From: Perognathus longimembris pacificus
Lineage: Eukaryota > Chordata > Mammalia > Rodentia > Heteromyidae
NCBI RefSeq assembly: GCF_023159225.1
Contig: NC_063167.1
Span: 20,897,360 to 20,961,359 of the forward strand
Reading direction: 5' to 3'
Length of the DNA: 64,000 nt
Positions 51,841-64,000 of this stretch are shown here, in pieces. The notes beneath the pieces are model-generated. The model saw only the letters and a list, made by a program, of their open reading frames with translations, ran no database searches and was not told where the DNA came from. Positions within the stretch are counted from its first letter, which is position 1, and each line of letters opens with the position of its first letter. A program made the translations under genes and the position numbers.

Positions 51841-53277
51841 TACCTCTTCAGTAAGCAGAAAAGACAAGTGTACTGTGTTTCACAAGGCTAGCCCCAGGAA
51901 GAGGGGCCTATGCCCCTTTCCTTTCCAAAGAAGGACCCAGCAAATGAAATACTCTAATAAGACAGGAGAGTGGCTTTGAGATGGATGAGTGTATGTTCCT
52001 GGGACCCCCTGGAACTGAGCACTCTTGTTTGATGCTGGGCCTAGTGAGTGATCCTCATACCAACTTCCTTTAGCATTGCTGTCCCTTCTCTGAGATAACA
52101 AAGCTGCTGCACAGTGAAGTCAGGTAGCTTGTCTCATTTCTTAGTGTAAACAATGATAGGGCCAACATATAATATACTGAGCATAGAAGATCTTCATGGC
52201 TCTGAGATTTGAGAGCAGTGTAGACCCATTCCAAGAATCCAGGGGCAGGGAGAAGCCACAGAGAAGGCAGAGGTTCATGGGTTCTACCACATGAGCTATT
52301 AGACCAGAGGCCCAGGGAGAGAGCTGAGGGTGCCGAACACCAGGAGGTTTGGGGTCTGGGAAGAGAGACAGGCAAGGCAGCTCAAGATGATCACCATAGT
52401 CCTCCACTAAAATCCACACATTTATCTTGGTACTTACATCACAGACCTAATGAGGAAGGCTGTGCTACCCCTTTCTGCTCTCCATCTACTGGCCTTCCCT
52501 TAGTGGCTTGGCTGGCACAGAATGCAGGTGGGAAGATCTTATTCTTTGGTCTGGGTTTTGATGAACCATCTAGAATACAGCTTGGATCACTGAAGGTGGA
52601 AGGCATATCACAGGGAAAGAGCACTTGGAGGTATGATTCTCAGCCCATGCATTTCAGCAGAGAAGACCTGGGGGTTCACAACCAGTTGGCCGTGAACAAG
52701 TGGCTGGGGAGGAAGCTGAGGAAGTTTCCACCCAGGAGCTTATGGTCTCCAAGGAGGTGAGATAAAGTCAGCATATAAGGACAAGAATGATGATGGTGAC
52801 CTTTGGAGTGAAATTTTGGAGTCTACCAAGGAGAAGAACCCAGATGAGTCATGTCAGGCAGCTCAATGATTGCTGGGATTTGGCCAGGGTTTAAGGATAA
52901 TCACGGGTAGTGGTCCTAAGTGCCACACTTGTGTGATGTCTTCTCACTGTCCTTGGACATTTGTGTGGGGGACTAACAAGAGCTGAAGCTTGTCAAGGTT
53001 TATGCACTAGGAGGATGTAGAGTGGATTGGTGGTGGGTGAAGCAATGGCAGTCCTAGGCTGGGTCTAAGGGAGGCCTCTAGGTGGAATCTCAGAATGTCT
53101 GATTCTGTGTATCCTGATACATTGGCATATGGAGAACAGGTTGGGTAGAAGAGCTGTCTACTTGGCAGATGCCTGGAGAAAGAGAGGTTAGCAAAATATC
53201 CATTTCTCAGGCCATCTCTGTGGAGACTATAGGCAAGAAGACTATAAGCAAAACTGGTTTTTGCAGGAAAAGCCTGT

Positions 53278-53520
53278 TGTTGTTTTTTTCAACTGGTTAT
53301 GGGACTTGAATTTAGGACCTGGACATTGTCTCTGAGATCTTTTTGCTCAAGGCTTGCACCCTACCACTTTGACCCACAGCTCTACTTCTGGTTTTCTGGT
53401 GGTTCACTGGAGATAAGAGTCTCACAGACTTTCCTGCCTGGGCTGGCTTTGAACCATGATCCTCAGATCTGAGCCCTGTAAGTAGCTAGAATTACTGGCA
53501 CTCAGTTCAGCTTGTATTTT
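53278..53520 (-). mobile_element. B1-dID-like SINE
   Basis: Reverse-oriented full-length copy. The T-rich tail is followed by 'gacttgaatttaggacctgg', the ID-like unit, 'ggttcactggagataagagtc', then 'cctcagatctgagccc' of the 7SL-like head. It is diverged relative to the youngest copies. Confidence 0.8.
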
Positions 53521-54194
53521 GTATAGAAAACATCTTCTAAAACTGTCCTGGACAAAAAGAAGACAGCTCTAAGGGGCTCAATGAGTGGATAAATAGGAGA
53601 TGTGCAGGACAGTGCTGGCAGCTGGTAAACACCAACTAAGCTATTACCATGATTAGCATTATTTGTGAACTCACAGCAGATATTCCCAGAGGTTGCCAGA
53701 AATCTTTAATTAAGGGACATTTTAGAAGGTGGCTGAGGCCTTCCATTATGCAAGTGGGAAGCCTGAGCCAGAGAATTTTTAATTTTAATTGGTAATGTGA
53801 GCTCATTTATACACACAGGCTGAAGGGGCCTTTGACCTTAGATTATAGTCCCAATAACAAAAATCTATCATCTCCAGAGTATCTATTTAGTACATGCCAT
53901 GTATTATACTAATCTCTCTCATACATACATATAGAGATATATACATATATATGTGCATACATCTATAAAATATGTATGTAAAAATATCTGAATCTTAACT
54001 TTCTGTGTCATAATTTTTATTGCCCCCATTTTGTCGTTGATGGTCTGGGAGATAATGACTTGCCAAGCACACAAATCAAGCAAGACAGGGAGCTCAGATT
54101 TGGATAATGGGGTCTGTGATAATGAAGGAAGAAGAAAAGGTCAGAGAGAGAATAATAGAGTAGAAGAAGGTAGAGTGCTGGGGAGCCTGGAACT

Positions 54195-54435
54195 CTCTCA
54201 CTATTATTAATAATGTTTGACTATCACAGAAAGCTTGCTATATGGCAGGCAGCGTACCAAAGACGCCAGTGCACAGGCTCATTGATCTTTGCCACCATTC
54301 TGGGAGGCATGGTTTTTCCCAGCATCATTTCGCAGATAAGGAACTGGAGGTTATGGAGATTGAGCAACCTGCCCAAGGTCACACAACTGCCAAAGGGGGA
54401 ACACCAACTTTTAATGCGGTGAAGCCGGCAATCTG
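54195..54435 (-). repeat. MIR SINE remnant
   Basis: Reverse-oriented MIR: 'cagataaggaactggagg', 'gagcaacctgcccaaggtc' and 'acacaactgccaaa' follow the complement of the MIR core in order. Confidence 0.75.
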
Positions 54436-54469
54436 CACTTGGCCAGGGCGGGGGTCACCACTCATTTTT

Positions 54470-54600
54470 GTGTGAGTTCTTATTGGCACATGGCCATGCC
54501 CATTCGTTTACTCATTATCTGAGGCTGCTTTAGTTCTTCAATGGCTAATCTGAGTCAATGTGATAAGAAAATCTAAGCTATTTAGCATCTTTATGAAATG
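54470..54600 (+). mobile_element. Ancient DNA-transposon fragment
   Basis: The run 'ttcttattggcacatggccatgcccattcgtttactcattatctgaggctgctt' (quoted here as a family signature, split by mismatches) matches a widespread old mammalian element that I recall as a hAT-like DNA transposon. I cannot fix the exact family name. A second copy lies at about 48880-49000 in the same intron. Confidence 0.5.
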
Positions 54601-54607
54601 GTTGAAG

Positions 54608-54845
54608 CTGAGCACTCATGGCTGTAATCCTTGCTACTCAAGAGGCTGAGACCGGGAGGCTTGTTATTCGAAACCAGCCCCGGCAGCAAAGACCTGCAAG
54701 GCTCCATCTCCAATTAACCAGCAAAATGTCAGGCTGGAGGTGTGGCTCCTGGTGTGGTAGAACACCAGCCATGAGTAAGAAAGGTGAGAGTACAAAGTCC
54801 CGAATTCAAGCTCCAAGATCAATATTTAAAAAGAAAGAAAAGAGA
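54608..54845 (+). mobile_element. B1-dID-like SINE
   Basis: It has a 7SL-like head 'ctcatggctgtaatccttgctactcaagaggctgag', a middle 'ctccatctccaattaaccagc' and an ID-like tail unit 'aggtgtggctc..attcaagctcc', ending in an A-rich tail. It is moderately diverged. Confidence 0.8.
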
Positions 54846-54965
54846 AGCAACAATGGAAGTCAAGGTAGGTGCAAAAAAAGAATCCTATCCCCCTTCCATT
54901 GTGGTCCTGGGGCATATGGGCAAAAGAAAAAGCCAGCTGGAGAACTGTGGGAAGCTCAGGTCCTA

Positions 54966-55334
<369 letters not shown>

Positions 55335-55819
55335 TTAGGCTCAATTCAAGGATGGGAGTAATCCCATCATCCTGTTTGTACCCAACCTCTAAAGAATGGG
55401 TGGCAGAGGGAAAGAAAGGATAAAGCCCTGTGATTTTATCCTCCCTTTAGTCAGGCAAAAGTGGATTTGGGTCAAAGAAAGCAGGTTCCAGAATTGGTGT
55501 TCCAACATCTGGGGCTGAAAACCTCAGGTCTTCCTTACACAGGAGGTAAGATGAGCTGCTAACTCCAGGCAGGGAGGGCCCAACCAGGACAGGTCTAGAG
55601 CCCAAGTCCCTTTCATCTCATGCTCACTGGCATCTCCTTTTCTCCCTTTCTAAGAGGAATGAGCTGTCCAGGAATCTATCCTCAGGCAGGAAGTGGCAAG
55701 GCATCACAAAGGGCCTTAACTTCATCCCTCCAATCATAGCTAGCTAGATTCTTCTAGGATCGACCACTGCCTCACTCTTCACACCAGTTCTCTCTGCCTT
55801 TTTCTCAGCTAGCCTGACC

Positions 55820-55820
<1 letters not shown>

Positions 55821-55873
<53 letters not shown>
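55821..55873. repeat. (TG)n microsatellite
   Basis: About 26 uninterrupted TG units. No repeat element is visible directly beside it. Confidence 0.95.
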
Positions 55874-55874
<1 letters not shown>

Positions 55875-57979
55875 AGGAGGACTCTATCCTAAAAACAATC
55901 TTAGTTTAGCAAATTGAGTATTAGAGTTCATGAATATAATTTATCCCACTGGATAAATTCACTAGAGCAAGCATGGTGGAAAAGGCCAAGCATGGGCAAG
56001 AAGGCAGAGCCCCTGGGGCCTTGGTGCCCCACTGGTGGGCCTGTACACTGGCTGGACCACTTTGGCACTGTTCTTACTGCATCTGCTCACTCTGGGCATG
56101 AGCCTGGCTCTCTGATGCAGCAATTCTGCTCTTAAGCATATATCCAACAAAGGCAATTGATACCAATCAAGTGTGCACTGATGAAAATAATAGAAAAGTA
56201 AACGAGTTGGCAGAAAACAGGTTTCGGATGCAAATTCATTCAGGTCCAGCCATGGGCGGGCTTCTCAGATACTCCACTTGGATGGAATGAGACTAAAATG
56301 GTCCTTCTACTCTTTATCTAAAGCATATGGTGAAGAGAGGGGGCACTGCATGTCTAAGACAAAGGGGATAAGGGAGATAGTGGGGGTGGGGTGGAAGGCA
56401 GATGTACACCTCCCTACATACTACCCTCTCGTCTCAGGCATAGTAGCTGCAGAGTCACCCCACACTGCTGGGTGAACTGGTCTTCTTGACCTCTTGAACT
56501 TCAGCCTTTTCCCACATGCTCTTTCCAAAGTGTTCAGGGAAGTGTTCTGGAGTGAGTTTGTGATGGTTACAAATTATGGCTTCACCACTTCTTAATTAAC
56601 TGCCCCTGTCTGGTTCCTATCTTCCTTAGTCATCTGATTCTTTATGACTCCTTGCAAAATGCCAGGCACTAGGGTACCCAGCACAGGGGGACATATCAAA
56701 CACCAGCCTGCCTTCCAGAAAGTGATGGTGCCATAGGAAATGACAGATAGACAGACCACAGAGTAGAACAGAAGGTCTCTATGACACAGAACAGGAACAC
56801 TATGCCTTGAGGAATGTGACTTTCAAGTTTCCATGGAGGACTAGTGTGAGCTTATCCTGGGAGATGAGAAGTCCCTTGGTGGAGGGAGGAGAAGAGAAAA
56901 AGGAAGGCACTGGAAGGCAGAAGCAGCAGCAAGGTCACAGGGCACAGCAGAGTCTATGGGGCCCTGGGGAAAAAGGTCAGGAGTTCTGTCTAACTGGAGC
57001 TCACAGCGGAGGATGGGGAGGGCTACCTGGAGGATAGGGCAAAGGCCAGATCACTGGGAATCAACCTTAAAGTTCAGACTTATTTATAGACAAGACAGAG
57101 TATCCAATTTTTTTTAGAAGTAAAGATTTGTTTCTTTGCTCTTAAACTGGAATGTCTACCAAGACCTAGACCATCCCTACCACTCGGAAAGTTCCCAGCT
57201 CCCCTAATGGGTCTATTTTACCCACTCCCAGAAGCCGCCATTGATCGGCTGTCTTCCCAATGGAGTAGTTATGCTAAAGTTAAAGTGTCACAGAAGTTCT
57301 GTGTACTTCTGTACCTTTTTTGTATCTGGCCTCTTTCACACTACCATATACTATTCTGAAGACTTACTCATGTTGTTGCTCATGTAAGTAGTTAATCCAC
57401 TGAATACATGTATTTTTTAAAATTGCTGGATGCTATTGTTACAGGATGTTCAAATAGAACATGGGGTGGTTATTTCAACATTTTTGAGAGACAGGGTCCC
57501 TCTGAAAGCTAGCTACCTAAGAGAATGGCATGGAAGGCAAGATGGGGCAGAGGGACTCCTGTGGAGATTAGGGCAGTCCTTGTGGGAGAAAAGGCAAATA
57601 GTAGGGTCTCAAAGCAAGGAGCTGGGGAGAGGGAAGGAAAGGAGAGGCCTGGGAAGCCAAGGGCAGCAGGAGGTAATGCGGAGGAACAATGGTGCCACTC
57701 CTTGGGTTCAGAAGGGAGCTTGCCAGGGGGAGCAGGCCAGGCTTGGCTCTCTGCATGCCCCATCTGTGGTGCTGGCACCACTGGACCTGCGGCTCAGGTG
57801 TGACATTCCACCTTCAAGCCATGAGGCATGCAATGTCTTGGAAGAGGAGGGAGGAAGGTGAGAAGAAGGCACCATAGCAAAGCTTGGTAGAGGAAGAGGG
57901 GCAAGGTAAGATGGACAGGAAGTCACAGAAAAGGACAGAGTAACTGGGGGAGAACTTCCCAAGAGCCACAGAGGGGAGC

Positions 57980-58025
57980 AAAAAAAAAAAAAAAAGAAAA
58001 GAAAGAAAGAAAAAAGAAAGAAAAC
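57980..58025. repeat. A-rich / GAAA simple repeat
   Basis: A run of about 15 A is followed by GAAAG and GAAA units. It looks like the degenerate tail of an old plus-strand retroelement, but no body is recognisable. Confidence 0.8.
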
Positions 58026-58483
58026 CCAGCGTAAAGACAGTGGGCATGGTCAAGGGGTGAAGTTGGCTAAGACAAGGACACTTCCATATGGGAAGTTCAC
58101 TGATGTCTTTTATCAGAGAAGTTTCCAGAAGACCCATGGAGGCAGAAGCCAGATTCTTGTGGCTGAGGGCGAGGAAGAAGAAGAGAGTGCAGGGGAGAGG
58201 TGGAAAGGACATGGGGGACCTGAGTCCCATCATGTTTCAGGGAGGAAGATGGAGGGCAGGGCACTGTGGAGTGCAGAAGGGGAGCACAGGGGGTCCCAGC
58301 AAGGGCCTCCTTTCTCAGTCTCAGTACCTCCCAAGGCAACAAAAGAATAATATCAGCTACTTTATGAATTACTACAAGAATTGCAAAAGATGATATGTTC
58401 AGAAACACTGGTGCCTAGCAAGGAGGAGATGGGCAGCGACGGCTGCTTTCCATCTGTCTGTCTTCTCCCTCTCAAGTTGTTCA

Positions 58484-58792
<309 letters not shown>

Positions 58793-60031
58793 TCATAGGT
58801 ACTGGAAAGGGACGGGACCTGACAGCCTAGGCTGAGGGGAGGAAGGGAAGATAGAGCCTTACTTGGGGGTGATGGAAATGTTCTGGAAGTAGGGTGGTGA
58901 TGTATTTCAGAATCTACCAAATGCCACTGAACTGTTTTTACTTTAAGATGAACAATTTTATGTGATGTGCATTTCACCTCAGTAAGTTATTACTTAAAAA
59001 ACAACACCACCACCAAAATAGTAAAAAACAAACAAAAAAAAAACTCCTGGCTAGCTCTGTCTCATCTAGGTTGTGTGACCTTAAGGAAATTACCTAACTC
59101 TTTTGGGCTCTCATGTCTTTTTTTCTATGGTGAAAAGAGTCCATATTCTCTCTGTGGGGTGGATGTAGGACTGCTGGAGGATGTGATCAACATGGCGCCA
59201 CCAGTCTTTCAGACATAGACATCCTCCCACTGCCTTGCGTCCTGGTTCCAGGTGAGATTTGTGGGCATTTACTGAAAGTCCCATGTATGGATGCAGCCAG
59301 ATGCAGAAAGCAATTGCCCACCCAGTGTGGCTTGCCTTCTCCACTGCCAGTGCTCTTGGCATGTGCCTGGAGCTCAGATGCCCTCCAACACCCAAGACTG
59401 TGTTTGCACCTGAGAAGGACAGGGATGCTAGAATCCCTGAGGATTCCTCAGTGGTGGCCCTCTCCTGGGAAGGACAGGCTTCCCCAGCAGGTGGGTAGGG
59501 GCAAGGGGGACTGGTGATCCAGAAAGCTACTTGTCTAGGGCCTGCAGAAGCCTCCTCAGACGCTCACTAGCTGGGGCTGCTGCTGTAACGTGATGGGAAG
59601 TTGAACAGACAGGGTGCTAGGAAGTGTGTAGGGTTGTGAACAGGAAAGGATAGTCAAGAGTTCACATAGATCTCTGTCTGGAAACCACAGGGCACCAGTG
59701 GGGTTGGCAGTGGAGTTAGAGAACTGTGGGCCCAACAGAGGCCAGGGAGCCAGACAGGGAGGCAGCAAAGTGGGAGCCAAAGTGTGTGTGTGTCCATGCA
59801 CCAAAGTAAAGGGCAATCACTTGCTTATTGCCAAGCTGAGCTCGATGGCTGCATGCTGTGGCTTTTGCTCAAAACAGGCTTAAAGGATTGGGTCAGCCAC
59901 AACAGGGTCTCTCAAAAGGGCAGGGCAGGCCATCCAACCCCAGCATGTCAAAGCTCAGCACTGAGGGGCCCACAGTGAATATAGAAGCACTCAGACAGGT
60001 GTCTGTCACATGTCAGGTGCAACACATGACC

Positions 60032-60058
<27 letters not shown>
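60032..60058. repeat. Poly-T run
   Basis: This is a 27-base T homopolymer. It may be the tail of a lost minus-strand retroelement, but no element body is recognisable next to it apart from a diverged MIR piece at about 60095-60200. Confidence 0.8.
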
Positions 60059-60062
<4 letters not shown>

Positions 60063-60939
60063 CTGCCCTCTCACCAACAAATCAGGGAGCTGTGGATCAT
60101 TCTTCTGGATTATAAAGGGGGAAACTGAGGCCCACTGAAGTGAAATAACTTGGCCCTCTGCTCTAAGAATCAAGCCCACAGCACCTGGCTCTAAAGCCTG
60201 TCCCCTTCCCGCTCTGGAGAGTGTGGAGTCACCTCTAAGAGTTCCCAAGTGAGGACCCAGCAGGGCCCCAGAGTGAGGGCTAGGCAGGGCCAGGGCTCCC
60301 TGCCTCCACCCACAGGTTTCCACTGAGTCCTCATTAGAGCACGGGACAGACAGCAGCCTGAATGGTCAGGACCACAAATCCAGACAGTGAGGTCCAGTCA
60401 CAGACAGTGGCCTGGCTCCCACCAGCCTAGAAACAAATCTGATGTGGTCAGGGATTGCTGGGAACCTGTGTCCCACCAGAGGCTCCTGGAATCTTCCCCA
60501 AGGAGCTCCACAAAGCCTCCATTCTGGGCATGGATTATAATCTCCACCTCCCTTTGTAAGTTCTTGGGTTTTCCTGTCAAGATTGTGTCTGATGGGGCGA
60601 ATCTTTGCTTCTCAAATTGCTCACTACTCTTCTGCTGGCCCATGCTCTGATACAGAGCTGTACCACACTGTCCCTGGTGTCAGATACTCAGGCATCTGCT
60701 TCCTCTTAGGACCCTGTCTGAGCTTCTTCTGCCTTGGACGGCTGTGACTGAGATCTGGAAAGGGGACTTCTGGGCTGCACTGCTAACAGGATTTCCTGAT
60801 GTTCAGAGACTGATGAGGGGCATGAGTGCGCTCCTAAAACTCTGTGGGCAGATGGGATGAGCACCAGCTGCTAGTCACTCCAGATGTCCAAGAAATGGGC
60901 AGGGAGTACAGAGGAGCAAGAGTTGTGAAAGGAACATAG

Positions 60940-60972
60940 ATTTGGAATCCACACACTGCATTCAAATTCTTA

Positions 60973-61028
<56 letters not shown>

Positions 61029-61105
61029 AAAACTGTGTGACTTTGGGCAAGCTCTCTTCCATTTCTGAGCCTCTACTTTCTCATTGCTAGAATAAAAGAA
61101 TAGTG
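60940..61105 (+). repeat. MIR remnant interrupted by a CA microsatellite
   Basis: The pieces 'ggaatccacacactgcattcaaattct' and 'aactgtgtgactttgggcaagctctcttccatttctgagcc' are the two halves of a forward MIR. A CA repeat at 60973-61027 lies between them, so the microsatellite appears to have grown inside the element. Confidence 0.65.
60973..61027. repeat. (CA)n microsatellite
   Basis: About 27 uninterrupted CA units lie inside a MIR remnant. Any open frame through it is an artefact of the repeat. Confidence 0.95.
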
Positions 61106-61124
61106 ATAACAACAAAGCATCTAA

Positions 61125-61325
61125 CATACAGTGTGTATTAGGAAACAGTCATGGTTCTGAGAGTTTTATGAAATATTATCTTGCTTAATACTCAAAAGCA
61201 ACCCTATGAGATTGGTACCCTATTACAGGTAAGGAAATGAAGGTCCAGGGAGGTTAATATACATAAGGCCACACAGCTGTCTGGCTGTGAGGAAGCTGGA
61301 CTGGAACCCAGAGCCTGAGCTCTGA
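61125..61325 (-). repeat. MIR SINE remnant
   Basis: This is a good MIR match in reverse orientation. It has the run ending 'accctatgag..ttggtaccctattacaggtaaggaaatgaag', then 'aggttaatatacataaggccacacagctg' and 'ctggaacccagagcctgagctctg', the usual complement of the MIR core and tRNA-related head. It is an ancient mammalian element, diverged throughout. Confidence 0.75.
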
Positions 61326-62999
61326 GTTCACACAGTAATTCCACTGTGATCATTCCTAGCTCAGCACGTATCAGGGGATGACGCTCAATAAAGGTTTGTT
61401 TTCTCTCCTTACTTCCTCCTTTAATGAAGGCCATCAAGGCCAACTAGCCCCCGCTGTGGCAGAATGCCAGTGAGCTGGACATTAGGGACTTGTCACTGAG
61501 ATTTCCAGTCTGTCTGTGAGAGGAGGCAAAGATATTTATTCTGTTGCCTGAGGAACACTTCCCCAAGCCGCATGTAGAACGAGCAGTGAAAGCTGAATTA
61601 ACCTTGCCGCCCTGCTCGCTACACATTTACAGCTCTCATCAGCTCAGCACCAGGAGGCCCCCCCTACTCCTGGATGGGCTCGCCTCACCACCTGACTTTC
61701 TGAAAGATAATGTACGAGACCCATAGCTGGATACACTGGTGACCCTAAAAAGGCTACCGTTTCTCCCAGTCTTCACTGGAATTCCCTCCACCAACATGGA
61801 ATTCTGGCTCAGGGAAGGGAAGGGAGTCCTCCCTCCCTCCCCCTTGTTGAAATCAGAATCAAATAAGGGAGGGAAGGAAGAAAGGGAGAGAAATCAGTAT
61901 TTCTCCACTTAAAATGCCATAAGGGAATGTATTTAGCCTCAGCAGTGACAAAACTGAGGCTCAGAGTTAAAGCAACCTCCCCAAAGGCACTACCCATACC
62001 TTAAATCTGTCTGCACTCATACTCCATGCTCTATTCTAGCACGACACACTATGCTGGAAAGCTGGTTCTGGGGTCAAGTCTCCACCTCCTGCCATGAACC
62101 CTTGCTGTGCTCTGCTTTCTAAACCCAGCCAGCCCTGTCCCCACCAAGGCTCTTGCTTTCAGTGCCAGGCCTCAGAGTCTTGATAGGCCAAGGCCCCTCT
62201 TCACCATCTGGATGGCACCTCCCTCAGAGCCTGCATGGGCAGAGGCACAGGGCCATCTCCAGGGTGCGCATGGCTGGGGGAGGTTTCCGGAAGTGCTTGA
62301 GCCCTCCTGCAGCAGGGGAGGCCGCACAGGAGGGGGGGAAGCCAGGCGTTTTGCATTCAGGCTGGTGTGGGTGTGAATCTTGGCTCTGCTGGATCCTAGC
62401 TCTGCCATTTGGGGCAAGATATCCAAATTTATCTATTTCGGTTTCCGCCATGTAGACGAGGGAGTGATGCTAAATTCAGCGTTACAGGGAAAAAGCAAAA
62501 TGAGGTGATCTAAGTGAACATCACTTCCTGGTGGGGGAGTGTGGGGTTAGCAGGCACATGGCCAGGCCTCATGGCTGCTCATTCTCTTCTATCCCAGCGC
62601 CCATCATTAACTCGGGAGACAAAAGCCTTCATCTCTTCACCTGAGCGTGGAAGGAAAGCACCTGCCACGTGTGCTTCTATCTCTCTCCTCTTCCCTGTCC
62701 CCCTCTCCTTTCAAGTTCTTTCCTCCTCTCCCTCTCGGGTAATTAGGGGGCAGGAATAGGGGCTCTGGCCCTTTACAAGCTACAGCCCCCGGAACAAGTT
62801 TCAGAGCCTCTGATTTTGTTTTTTCATTTGCCCTATGGAGAAGTCTGAAGACAGATCTCATGAAACCCAAACTCCCTTGAAAGGAGTATCTTTCCCTTTG
62901 CAGGAGCCTGTAGGAACCCTGTCAGGGCTGCCCTCATGACCATTTCAGAACCTGTTGACCTTACTGCTCAAGGTGACCCATCAAATGCCTTGCAACCTA

Positions 63000-64000
<1,001 letters not shown>

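Overview
The window is eukaryotic nuclear DNA from a mammal. It holds one internal stretch of a single large gene on the minus strand. I identify the gene as CSMD2 (CUB and Sushi multiple domains 2) because the translated exons follow the known CSMD2 protein almost residue for residue through six Sushi and six CUB domains, and fit the paralogue CSMD1 less well. Twenty-two consecutive exons are intact (3,132 coding bases, 1,044 codons). Every exon is flanked by AG and GT, intron phases agree across every junction, and no exon has a frameshift or stop. By counting back from the last CUB of the protein, the segment runs from Sushi 8 (63131-63322) to CUB 14 (1169-1315). The start codon, signal peptide, CUB 1-8, the C-terminal Sushi array and the membrane anchor lie outside the window.

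The organism is a rodent, most likely of the Geomyoidea/Castorimorpha (kangaroo rat, pocket mouse or pocket gopher group). Two SINE types dominate: a B1-plus-ID chimaera resembling B1-dID and a dimer of ID-like units resembling the geomyoid family IDL-Geo. Clean target-site duplications show that some insertions are young. The species call is an inference; the gene call is firm.

Layout in gene order (high to low coordinates): Sushi 8, then CUB 9 in two exons (58.7 and 55.2 kb), a 10.1 kb intron, Sushi 9 (44.9 kb), CUB 10 in three exons (43.9, 42.8 and 36.4 kb), Sushi 10 (35.5 kb), CUB 11 in three exons (34.9, 34.1 and 32.5 kb), Sushi 11 in two (28.1 and 27.5 kb), CUB 12 in two (26.4 and 23.5 kb), Sushi 12 (20.4 kb), CUB 13 in two (17.2 and 16.0 kb), a second 10.1 kb intron, Sushi 13 in two (5.7 and 5.2 kb) and CUB 14 in two (4.0 and 1.2 kb). 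Domain boundaries always fall on phase 1 introns, so domains could be duplicated or skipped as units. Introns inside CUB domains vary in position and phase.

The rest is intron: about 28 lineage-specific SINE copies, ancient MIR, L2, L1, MaLR-LTR and DNA-transposon remnants, and long microsatellites, several of which touch SINE tails. I found no second protein-coding gene and no CRISPR or prokaryotic feature. The only hint of another coding sequence is a 57-codon open stretch near 7.5 kb that might be the end of a processed pseudogene.
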